Below are positions 1 to 5,994 of a DNA stretch of 15,430 bases, in pieces (within the stretch, counting starts at the first letter, position 1; each line of letters starts with the position of its first letter). The position numbers and the translations under genes are program-made. The notes beneath the pieces were generated by a model, which was given only the letters and a program-made list of their open reading frames with translations, was not told where the DNA came from and ran no database searches. The stretch covers positions 1 through 15,430 of the forward strand of contig JAIPDA010000022.1 in the NCBI GenBank assembly GCA_021737905.1, in the 5' to 3' direction. Source of the DNA: Rhodoferax sp. (GTDB lineage: Bacteria; Pseudomonadota; Gammaproteobacteria; Burkholderiales; Burkholderiaceae_C).

Positions 1-90
1 CATGCCCCACATCTTGAGCACGACAGCATGGCTGTGGCCGCCGCCGACCAGCACAATATCGCGCAGGACCGGCTGTTCACTCGATTGCAT
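1..90 (-). CDS. selD: Selenophosphate synthetase (SelD/SenC-type), FAD-like N-terminus, partial
   Basis: Only the first 30 codons are in the window; the gene runs off the left edge. They begin with ATG at 90 and contain the dinucleotide-binding stretch DIVLVGGGHSHAVVL (residues 11-25). This is typical of the NADH-dehydrogenase-like FAD domain fused to the N-terminus of many proteobacterial SelD proteins. SelD makes selenophosphate from selenide and ATP. In selenoneine clusters a SelD homologue called SenC supplies selenophosphate to SenB. The start lies 39 bases after the stop of the SenB-like gene on the same strand, with AAGG about 9 bases upstream as a weak ribosome site; two other upstream ATGs are out of frame and hit stops quickly. 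The kinase domain is not visible, so a different FAD oxidoreductase is possible. The name rests on the motif and on the neighbours. Confidence 0.68.
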   Translation of the reverse strand, partial: MQSSEQPVLRDIVLVGGGHSHAVVLKMWGM

Positions 91-129
91 CAAAGACCTT
101 GTTCATGTTGTTTCGTTCATGCCTGTCAT

Positions 130-1137
130 TCAAGCTGTCAGCGCCAGCACCAGGCTGTGCAGCGCAGCGGCCTCTTGCGCTGGTGCAAAAAGCGGCGCGC
201 GCAAAGCGCATTGCGCTCTTAAGTGTGCCAGCCATTGAGCGTCATCGCGGCAGCGCCGCAGCAAATCCGCCAAGCCCTGCGCATGGCCGGGCTCAAAGTA
301 GCCGGCATAGTCTTCGCCCAGCATGCCGACATTGCCGGGAATACGCGAGGCCAGTACCGGCGTGCCACTGCACACCGCCTCCATCAGCACATGGGCGCCA
401 CCTTCAATGTGGCTGGCGTGCACCAACACATGCGCGCGTTGTATGTGCCGGCGCGTGGCTGCGTGCGGCTGGCCGTCCAGCCAGCGGTACAGCGGGCATG
501 CGGCGGCGGTTGCCTGAGCCTGCTTGCCCAGGTCTGCGTCCAGCGCTTGACCGATGTGGTCGATGAACAGGCCACTTTCGCCCGTCAGCCAATGCGCTGC
601 TTCAAACAGCGTTTCGGGCGATTTTTCTTGGCGTAAATGACCCACCATCAGCGCGCGCAATTGCGTGCCCGGGGGCGGCTTGTGCACTGGCGCCAGCGCG
701 GGGGTGGACTGGAAAATAACACGCGTCTTGCTGCGCAGTTCGGCCGGCATGGCCTCGGGGCCGCGCTCTTGCAAAACCACCAGTTGGGTGGCCAGTGCCA
801 GGGAGCGTTGGGCTACTGCGTCGGTTTGGATGTCTCTGTATAAATCAGTGCCGGTGAGTACCACCGCCAGCCCGCGCAGTCCCGCAGGGCGCGCAGCCCA
901 GGCGGCCACCGAATCGGCTGAGCGGCGCGCATGCAAAGCCAGCATCACATCGTCGGGCCGTGCACCTGCTCTGCGGGCGGCCGGGTCAGGCCAGGTCTTG
1001 ACAATGCGCACATCGTGCGGCGTCAGCAGGCTTTGCCAGCGCTGTGCGGTTTGCCAGTTGCCGTTGTTGGCATCGGCCAGCGCCGGGCTGACGATGACGA
1101 TGCGCAAAGGCCCGACGTGTGCATTGACCGCGTGCAT
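130..1137 (-). CDS. senB: Selenosugar synthase SenB (GT-B glycosyltransferase, TIGR04348-type)
   Basis: This 335-residue protein resembles SenB, which in selenoneine biosynthesis joins selenophosphate to a UDP-activated sugar to give a selenosugar. Visible family marks are an N-terminal strand RIVIVSPALADANNGNWQT (residues 12-30), ALHARRSA (68-74), LTGTDLYRDI (94-103) and QLVVLQ (118-123). A GT4-like donor site follows in the C-terminal half: E-x7-E at Glu245 and Glu253 within ASHIEGGAHVLMEAV. No signal peptide or membrane segment is seen, so it should be cytosolic. I chose ATG at 1137, which starts 8 bases after the egtD stop with TGAGG upstream. A longer TTG start at 1161 would overlap egtD by 16 bases, and a TTG at about residue 11 would give the common MRIVIVSPA start. 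The tight spacing to egtD and to the following SelD-like gene indicates one transcript. The function is family knowledge; the operon is inferred. Confidence 0.85.
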   Translation of the reverse strand: MHAVNAHVGPLRIVIVSPALADANNGNWQTAQRWQSLLTPHDVRIVKTWPDPAARRAGARPDDVMLALHARRSADSVAAWAARPAGLRGLAVVLTGTDLYRDIQTDAVAQRSLALATQLVVLQERGPEAMPAELRSKTRVIFQSTPALAPVHKPPPGTQLRALMVGHLRQEKSPETLFEAAHWLTGESGLFIDHIGQALDADLGKQAQATAAACPLYRWLDGQPHAATRRHIQRAHVLVHASHIEGGAHVLMEAVCSGTPVLASRIPGNVGMLGEDYAGYFEPGHAQGLADLLRRCRDDAQWLAHLRAQCALRAPLFAPAQEAAALHSLVLALTA

Positions 1138-1145
1138 GACAAGCC

Positions 1146-2138
1146 TCAGGCCGCCGCCCAAAACACGGCGAACCAGCCGCGTTCATCGGTCCAGGCCCGG
1201 GTTTGTGCAAAGCCGGCTGAAAGCAGCAATTTTGCAAAATCGGCCTGTCGCCATTTGTAAGAGTTTTCGGTGTGGATGCGCTCATCTTTGGCAAAATGCC
1301 GCTCGCCGCCGGTCCAGCTGACAGTGACAGCGCGCAGCGCCTGCAAATGCATTTCGATGCGAGAATCTGCTTCGTTGAAAAAAGCCACATGCTGCCAGTC
1401 CGCCAGCTTGAAATTGCTGCCGATCAAGGCGTTGAGGTGCATCAGCAAATTGCGGTTAAAGGCTGCTGTCACGCCCAGTGCATCGTCGTAAGCGGGCTCG
1501 AGCAAGGCGCGCGGCTTGCACAGATCAACGCCGATCAGCAAGCCGCCGCCCTCGCAGGCGCTGCGCAGTTGCTGCAAAAAAAGCAAGGCCGCTTCAGGGG
1601 TGAAGTTGCCAATGCTCGAGCCCGGGTAAAAAAGAACACGGGGGCCGCCACCCGCTTGAGGGGGCAAGGCAAATGCGCTCGAAAAATCCATGCCCACGCC
1701 CACCATGGGCAAGCCCAGGTGTTGCGCTTGCAAGCTGCCCAGCGCCTGGCGTAAAAAAGCCACCGAAATATCCACCGCCACATAGCGTGCCGGCGCAAAG
1801 GCTTCAAACAAGCCGGCCGCCTTGGCACAGTTGCCGGCACCCAGGTCCACCAAGGTGGCAGCCGCCGGTTGCAAGGCCGCCATGTCCGCTGCATAGGCCC
1901 TGAAGATAGCGGCTTCTGTGCGCGTTGGGTAGTACTCGGGCAGCTCCGTGATGGCCTCAAACAGCCGCGAGCCCAGCGCGTCATACAGGTATTTGGGCGA
2001 GGTGAAAGCCGCCGACGCCAGCAAACCGGCGATCAACTCAGCGCGCACAGCCTCAGGGTTTTGCTGATGCAGCTCGACGAATTCGGGATGCCCTGCCACG
2101 GCGGCAGAAGGAGAGGTAGCAGCGGTTGAATCAGACAT
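1146..2138 (-). CDS. egtD: L-histidine N-alpha-methyltransferase EgtD
   Basis: EgtD trimethylates histidine with S-adenosylmethionine to hercynine, the precursor of ergothioneine and of selenoneine. The 330 residues cover the whole family length. Characteristic segments are KYLYDALGSRLFEAITELPE (49-68), YYPTRTE (69-75), the SAM glycine loop LVDLGAGNCAKA (96-107), VAVDIS (120-125), GMDFSSA (149-155), PGSSIGNFTPEAA (172-184) with the Asn implicated in histidine binding, and AYDDALGVTAAFNRNLL (216-232). The C-terminal part contains RIEMHL and ends WFAVFWAAA. The ATG at 2138 has no clear Shine-Dalgarno sequence; residues 1-15 are poorly conserved-looking, so the exact start is open. It is the first gene of the cluster with the SenB-like glycosyltransferase and SelD-like gene. 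Upstream is a repeat array rather than an EgtB or SenA gene, so where hercynine goes next is not shown within the window. Confidence 0.93.
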   Translation of the reverse strand: MSDSTAATSPSAAVAGHPEFVELHQQNPEAVRAELIAGLLASAAFTSPKYLYDALGSRLFEAITELPEYYPTRTEAAIFRAYAADMAALQPAAATLVDLGAGNCAKAAGLFEAFAPARYVAVDISVAFLRQALGSLQAQHLGLPMVGVGMDFSSAFALPPQAGGGPRVLFYPGSSIGNFTPEAALLFLQQLRSACEGGGLLIGVDLCKPRALLEPAYDDALGVTAAFNRNLLMHLNALIGSNFKLADWQHVAFFNEADSRIEMHLQALRAVTVSWTGGERHFAKDERIHTENSYKWRQADFAKLLLSAGFAQTRAWTDERGWFAVFWAAA

Positions 2139-2186
2139 GCAAGAACTGTAGCAGGGGGATGTCTCAAGATTGACAGGGCATTCTCA

Positions 2187-2303
2187 CGTCATCCTCGCGC
2201 ACGCGGGGATCCATCTTTTGTGTGTGATGTGGATAAAGCAGGAACCTGGGCTGGATTCCTGCCCCCGATCAGGTCGAGGGCAGGCTCTGCGCAGGAATGA
2301 CGG
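2187..2303. repeat. Composite palindromic repeat, unit 1 (elements A + B)
   Basis: Element A (2187-2215) is an imperfect hairpin with arms ATCCTCGC and GCGGGGAT around a 4-base loop. After a 36-base spacer comes element B (2252-2303). Its outer arms ATTCCTGC and GCAGGAAT are perfect, and it has a second, inner hairpin, TGCCCCCGA against TCGAGGGCA with one mismatch. Units like this are scattered in many proteobacterial genomes between genes. The unit lies in the gene-free stretch between the oxidoreductase fusion and egtD. Confidence 0.85.
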
Positions 2304-2333
2304 GAAGGGGTAGGAGTCACGAAGTTTTACCCG

Positions 2334-2453
2334 CGTCATCCTCGCGAACGCGGGGATCCATCTTTTGTGTCTGCGATGTGGATAAAGCAGGAACCGGGGA
2401 TGGATTCCTGCCCCCGATCAGGTCGAGGGCAGGCTCTGCGCAGGAATGACGGG
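2334..2453. repeat. Composite palindromic repeat, unit 2 (elements A + B)
   Basis: This is a near-identical direct copy of unit 1, shifted by 147-149 bases. Element A is at 2334-2362 and element B at 2401-2453. The 30-base linker before it (GGAGTCACGAAG then a short T-rich run and ACCCG) recurs almost unchanged after unit 2, before the third A element, which shows a tandem duplication of a whole repeat plus linker. The linker after unit 2 is about 37 bases longer and contains an extra AGGAATGACGG fragment of element B. Confidence 0.85.
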
Positions 2454-2520
2454 AAGGGGCAGGAAGGACGGAAAGAGGCAGGAATGACGGCCAAGGGCAG
2501 GAGTCACGAAGATTTACCCG

Positions 2521-2550
2521 CGTCATCCTCGCGAACGCGGGGATCCATCT
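2521..2550. repeat. Composite palindromic repeat, unit 3 (element A only)
   Basis: A third direct copy of element A, with loop GAAC as in unit 2. It ends after GGATCCATCTT, where the similarity to the A-B spacer stops. No element B follows. The remaining 34 bases up to the stop codon of the oxidoreductase fusion gene show nothing recognisable. Confidence 0.8.
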
Positions 2551-2584
2551 TCAGCTGCCTCAAAACGACGTACAAAATCCAACA

Positions 2585-4762
2585 TCAGCCGCGCATGAAG
2601 TCGTGAAACTTGCGCAGCCAGCCCAGCAGGCGCTCGGGCTGGTGGGCGCGCTTCCAGCTGCCGGCGGCGTATTTGTTGGCCTCAGCCCGGGTCGGGTAGC
2701 TGTGGATGGTGCCCAGAATCTTGTTCAAGCCCAGGCCATGCTTCATGGCCAGCACGTATTCGGCCAGCAGTTCGCCGGCCTGGCTGCCGACGATGGTGAC
2801 ACCCAAGATAGTGTCTTTGCCGGGCACTGTCAGCACTTTCACAAAGCCCTGGGTCTGGCTGTCGGCGATGGCGCGGTCCAGCTCGGCCAGGTCAAACAGC
2901 GTTCGCTCAAAGGGGATGCCTTGTGCCAGCGCATCTTGCTCGTTCAGGCCGACGCGCGCAACTTCGGGGTCCACAAAGGTGGTCTGCGGCATCACGCGGT
3001 AGTCGACCTTGAATTTTTTGAAACTGCCAAACAGCGCATTGACCACCGCATACCAGGCCTGGTGCGCCGCCGCATGCGTGAGCTGGTAGGGTCCGGCCAC
3101 GTCACCGGCGGCATAGATGTTGGGGTAAATGGTTTGCAGGTACTCGTTGGTTTGCACCGTGGCCGCCGCAGGTATGCCCAGCGCTTGGAGTCCGTAATCA
3201 CTTGTGCGCGCCCGCCTGCCGATGGCGCATATCAGCTGGTCAAACGCCACCTGCGATTCCAGGCCAGTGCGCAGGTCTTGCAGCACCAGCTGCCGCCCGC
3301 CCGGGCGCTGCGGGTCGGCTTCGCAGCGCAGCGCACGCCGGCTGTTGAGCACCTGCACGCCGTCTGCAGTCAGTGCGGCCTGCACCAGGGCTGACACGTC
3401 GGCGTCTTCACGCGGCAGCAGTCGCTCACCCAGGTCCACTTGCGTGACGCTGGCGCCCAGCCGCGCAAAAGCCTGCGCCATCTCGCAACCCACCGGCCCG
3501 CCGCCCAGCACCACAAGGCGCTGCGGCAGCGCATCCAGCCGGGCAAAACGCGCCCACAAGGTGTCGTTGGTGACATAGTCGGCTTCGCTCAAGCCAGGTA
3601 TGTCGGGCAGCACCGCTTGCGCGCCGGCCGCAATGACGATGCTGCGCGTGCTCAGGCGCTGTGTGCCGCCTTCGGCCAGCGAGATCTCAACAGTCCAGGG
3701 GTTGATGATGCGGGCATGGCCTTGCAGTACCTCAACGCCCAGCGCGGTGTAACGCGCCACGCTGTCATGCGGCGCAATGGCGGCAATCACCGCGTGGATG
3801 CGCTGCATCACCGCCTTGAAACTGAACTGCGGCACAGCGTCCTGCAAGCCATAACGCGAGGCCTGGCGCATCTGCTGCGCCAGCCGGGCGCTCTGGATCA
3901 AGGCCTTGCTGGGCACGCAGCCGTAGTTCAGGCAGTCGCCGCCCATTTTGTGCGCTTCAACCAAGGTGACTTTGGCTTTCACAGCTGCTGCGATATAGGC
4001 CGACACCAAACCGCCAGCGCCCGCGCCGATGACGATCAGGTTGCGGTCAAACTTGAGTGGCCGCTGACTTTGCCAGCGTGCGTAGACTTTGCGCCGCTCT
4101 AGCAGCGCCAGGCCTTTGCGTGCGGCCAGCGGTAACAGGCCGAGCACGGCAAACGAGCCCAACACAGCGGGCGAGAGCACTCCGGCCAGCGAATCGATCT
4201 GTGCCAATTGCGTACCGGCATTAACATAAGCCAGCGTACCGGCCAGCATGCCGAGCTGGCTGACCCAGTAAAACGTCCAGGTCTTCATGCGCGTCAGGCC
4301 CATCAGCACATTGAGTGCAAAAAACGGCAGCACCGGCATCAGGCGTAGCGAGAAAAGATAAAAACCGCCGTCACGCTCCACACCCTGGTTGATGCTTGCG
4401 AGCCAGCTGGCGAAGCGTTTTTCTGTTGCGCCGCGCAGCAGGTAGCGCGCGCTCAGCATGGCCAGCGTGGCGCCCAGGCTAGACGCAAAAGACACCAGCA
4501 AGGTGCCCCAGACCAAGCCCAGGCCGGCGCCACCGGCCAGCGTCAACACCACGGCGCCCGGCAGCGAAAGCGCTGTCACCAGCACATACACCGCAAAGTA
4601 AGCGGCGCTGACACGCCAGGGGTGCTCTGCGTACAAGTCACTGAAAGCCTGCTGGCTTTGCTGCAGGTAGCTCAGACTGAGGTAGCGTCCAAGATCGAAC
4701 ACCACAAAAGCCAGCACGGCGGCGACCAAGCCAAGCAGCAGCAACAGTTGTTTGTTTTTCAT
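2585..4762 (-). CDS. TVP38/TMEM64 membrane domain fused to FAD-dependent disulfide oxidoreductase
   Basis: The 725-residue protein has two parts. Residues 1-230 form a SNARE-associated/DedA-like (TVP38) membrane domain with several hydrophobic segments and the family motif FSLRLMPVLPFFALN (137-151; Arg140, Pro143, Pro146). Residues 240-725 form a class I pyridine nucleotide-disulfide oxidoreductase: FAD loop GAGAGG (246-251), redox pair Cys277-x4-Cys282 in GGDCLNYGCVPSKA, NAD(P) loop LGGGPVG (419-425), second FAD motif AAGD (551-554), and the dimer-interface His687/Glu694 in HSYPTRAE. It lacks the N-terminal metal-binding domain and the C-terminal vicinal cysteines of mercuric reductase, and no lipoyl partner genes are nearby, so neither MerA nor dihydrolipoamide dehydrogenase is a safe name. 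The substrate is unknown. Start ATG at 4762 has only a weak ribosome site. It lies 42 bases after the 5'-nucleotidase gene, probably in one operon. Confidence 0.85.
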   Translation of the reverse strand: MKNKQLLLLLGLVAAVLAFVVFDLGRYLSLSYLQQSQQAFSDLYAEHPWRVSAAYFAVYVLVTALSLPGAVVLTLAGGAGLGLVWGTLLVSFASSLGATLAMLSARYLLRGATEKRFASWLASINQGVERDGGFYLFSLRLMPVLPFFALNVLMGLTRMKTWTFYWVSQLGMLAGTLAYVNAGTQLAQIDSLAGVLSPAVLGSFAVLGLLPLAARKGLALLERRKVYARWQSQRPLKFDRNLIVIGAGAGGLVSAYIAAAVKAKVTLVEAHKMGGDCLNYGCVPSKALIQSARLAQQMRQASRYGLQDAVPQFSFKAVMQRIHAVIAAIAPHDSVARYTALGVEVLQGHARIINPWTVEISLAEGGTQRLSTRSIVIAAGAQAVLPDIPGLSEADYVTNDTLWARFARLDALPQRLVVLGGGPVGCEMAQAFARLGASVTQVDLGERLLPREDADVSALVQAALTADGVQVLNSRRALRCEADPQRPGGRQLVLQDLRTGLESQVAFDQLICAIGRRARTSDYGLQALGIPAAATVQTNEYLQTIYPNIYAAGDVAGPYQLTHAAAHQAWYAVVNALFGSFKKFKVDYRVMPQTTFVDPEVARVGLNEQDALAQGIPFERTLFDLAELDRAIADSQTQGFVKVLTVPGKDTILGVTIVGSQAGELLAEYVLAMKHGLGLNKILGTIHSYPTRAEANKYAAGSWKRAHQPERLLGWLRKFHDFMRG

Positions 4763-4804
4763 ACGCTCAAAGACAGATGCACCGTGTGCAGAGCGGGCCC
4801 ATTG

Positions 4805-5770
4805 TCAGGCCTTGGGGTTTGAAACGCCGCTGGCCACATGACCCGAAGGCACATGCAGCGCGGCAGAGTTGACGTGACCAGTCTGGTCGTCAAAGAAAAA
4901 ATCCGGCTCGAACTCGCGTAAAAACTCGCCCTTGGCCAGGCCGCCTAAAAACATCGCTTCGTCGACCTGGATGTTCCAGTCCATCAGCGTACGGATGGCC
5001 CGTTCATGCGCAGGCGCGCTGCGCGCTGTGACCAGCGCGGTGCGGATGCGCATGCGCGAGGTGCCGGCTTCCTGCAACCGGTGCAGCGCTTCGAGCAGCG
5101 GCTTGAAAGGGCCGGCCAGCAGCGGCTGCGCCGCGTTGTCGCGCTCGTGTTGCTGAAAAGCGTTCAGCCCTTGCGACTGAAACACGCGCTCAGCCTCGTC
5201 TGAAAACAGCACCGCATCGCCGTCAAAGGCAATTCGCACTTCATGCGGATGCTGGTCACTGGCGTGCGCCGAATGCGGGTAAACCTGCGCCGCCGGCACG
5301 CCGGCGTCCAACGCGGCGCGTACGTCGCTCAGGTGCGTGGACAAAAATAAATTGGCATGCAAGGGCTTGAGATAGCGCCAGGGCGGCTCGCCGCGGTTAA
5401 ACGTCCCGCGCTGAATACTCAGCCCGTAATGCTGCGCCGAACGAAACACGCGCATGCCTGACACCGGGTCATTGCGCGAGAGGATCACCACCTCGACACG
5501 CTGCGCCGGTTTGCCATTGACCGTCGCTTGCCCCGGGCTCTCAGGCGCGTCATTGAAAGCCAGCAGTTTTTTGACCAAAGAAAACGCCACGCCCGGTTTG
5601 GCCGGCACGTCGAGCCGTTCCAGTTGCAGTTGCATGTAAGCCGCATCGCGCTTGGCGCCATCGAGCAGCGGCTGCGCCATGCCTTCTTCAAAGACGCGGT
5701 TTTCATCTTCAAAGTCAAACAGCGCCCGCGAGGAAATGGCCACCACCAGCTGTCCGTCTAGATTTGCCAT
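4805..5770 (-). CDS. Cytosolic 5'-nucleotidase (cN-I / PF06189 family)
   Basis: The 321-residue protein matches the NT5C1-like 5'-nucleotidases, HAD-fold enzymes that dephosphorylate nucleoside monophosphates with Mg2+. Visible family marks are LVVAISSRALFDFEDENRVF near the N-terminus (residues 8-27), VVILSRNDP in the middle, and the C-terminal block LVTARSAPAHERAIRTLMDW, DEAMFLGGLAKGEFL and FFFDDQTGHV, which closely resembles the animal NT5C1A/B enzymes. No signal peptide is seen, so it is probably cytosolic. I chose ATG at 5770 because a good Shine-Dalgarno GGAGAG lies 7 bases before it; a TTG five codons earlier overlaps that site. The gene is followed after 42 bases by the TVP38-oxidoreductase fusion. 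Upstream it is separated from ilvA by a repeat cluster. Which nucleotide it prefers cannot be read from the sequence. Confidence 0.85.
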   Translation of the reverse strand: MANLDGQLVVAISSRALFDFEDENRVFEEGMAQPLLDGAKRDAAYMQLQLERLDVPAKPGVAFSLVKKLLAFNDAPESPGQATVNGKPAQRVEVVILSRNDPVSGMRVFRSAQHYGLSIQRGTFNRGEPPWRYLKPLHANLFLSTHLSDVRAALDAGVPAAQVYPHSAHASDQHPHEVRIAFDGDAVLFSDEAERVFQSQGLNAFQQHERDNAAQPLLAGPFKPLLEALHRLQEAGTSRMRIRTALVTARSAPAHERAIRTLMDWNIQVDEAMFLGGLAKGEFLREFEPDFFFDDQTGHVNSAALHVPSGHVASGVSNPKA

Positions 5771-5777
5771 GCGATTG

Positions 5778-5783
5778 CTCTCC
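5778..5783 (-). promoter_or_regulatory. Ribosome binding site deciding the 5'-nucleotidase start
   Basis: GGAGAG on the minus strand, 7 bases before ATG at 5770. It supports that ATG over the in-frame TTG at 5785. Confidence 0.7.
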
Positions 5784-5813
5784 AAAAATGGTCACGCTGA
5801 TGAAAGACAGGGA

Positions 5814-5866
5814 TGGATTCCTGCCCCCGATCAGGTCGAGGGCAGGCTCTGCGCAGGAATGACGGG
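5814..5866. repeat. Palindromic repeat element B, second cluster
   Basis: Same sequence as the B elements at 2252-2303 and 2401-2453 and in the same orientation. It has outer arms ATTCCTGC/GCAGGAAT and the inner imperfect hairpin. It lies about 45 bases upstream of the 5'-nucleotidase start codon. Confidence 0.85.
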
Positions 5867-5877
5867 AGCTTTCTCCG

Positions 5878-5906
5878 CGTCATCCTCGCGAAGGCGGGGA
5901 TCCATC
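5878..5906. repeat. Palindromic repeat element A, second cluster, copy 1
   Basis: Arms ATCCTCGC/GCGGGGAT with loop GAAG. Only 11 bases separate it from element B. The order here is B then A, while the array at 2187-2550 runs A-spacer-B-linker-A, and the linker sequence differs. Confidence 0.85.
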
Positions 5907-5911
5907 TTTTT

Positions 5912-5941
5912 CTCGCCATATTCGCGCACGCGGGTTCCATC
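5912..5941. repeat. Degenerate palindromic repeat element A
   Basis: A decayed copy of element A: the core CGCGCACGCGGG and the end TTCCATCT remain, but the left arm has lost its match. Its CTTTTTCTCG-like flank is the same as in the neighbouring copies, which suggests local duplication followed by decay. Confidence 0.6.
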
Positions 5942-5948
5942 TTTTTCT

Positions 5949-5977
5949 CGTCATCCTCGCAAAGGCGGGGATCCATC
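5949..5977. repeat. Palindromic repeat element A, second cluster, copy 3
   Basis: Element A with loop AAAG and one changed position. It lies 17 bases from the stop codon of ilvA, so it would be transcribed in the 3' end of the ilvA message. Confidence 0.8.
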
Positions 5978-5994
5978 CCCTCCCCGCGTCCACC

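Noticed and set aside
2187..2550. CRISPR array
   Set aside because: The repeats are palindromic, of unequal spacing (147 and 187 bases), and the spacers and linkers are themselves duplicated; there are no cas genes.
2317..2606. Open frames of 69-79 codons across the repeat array on both strands
   Set aside because: They are made only of the repeat elements; the DPRVREDD-like peptide is a well-known spurious translation of such palindromes. No ribosome site or family match.
2585..4762. Mercuric reductase (MerA)
   Set aside because: The CxxxxC redox centre is shared by all class I disulfide reductases. The heavy-metal N-terminal domain and the C-terminal Cys-Cys pair of MerA are missing, and no mer genes are near.
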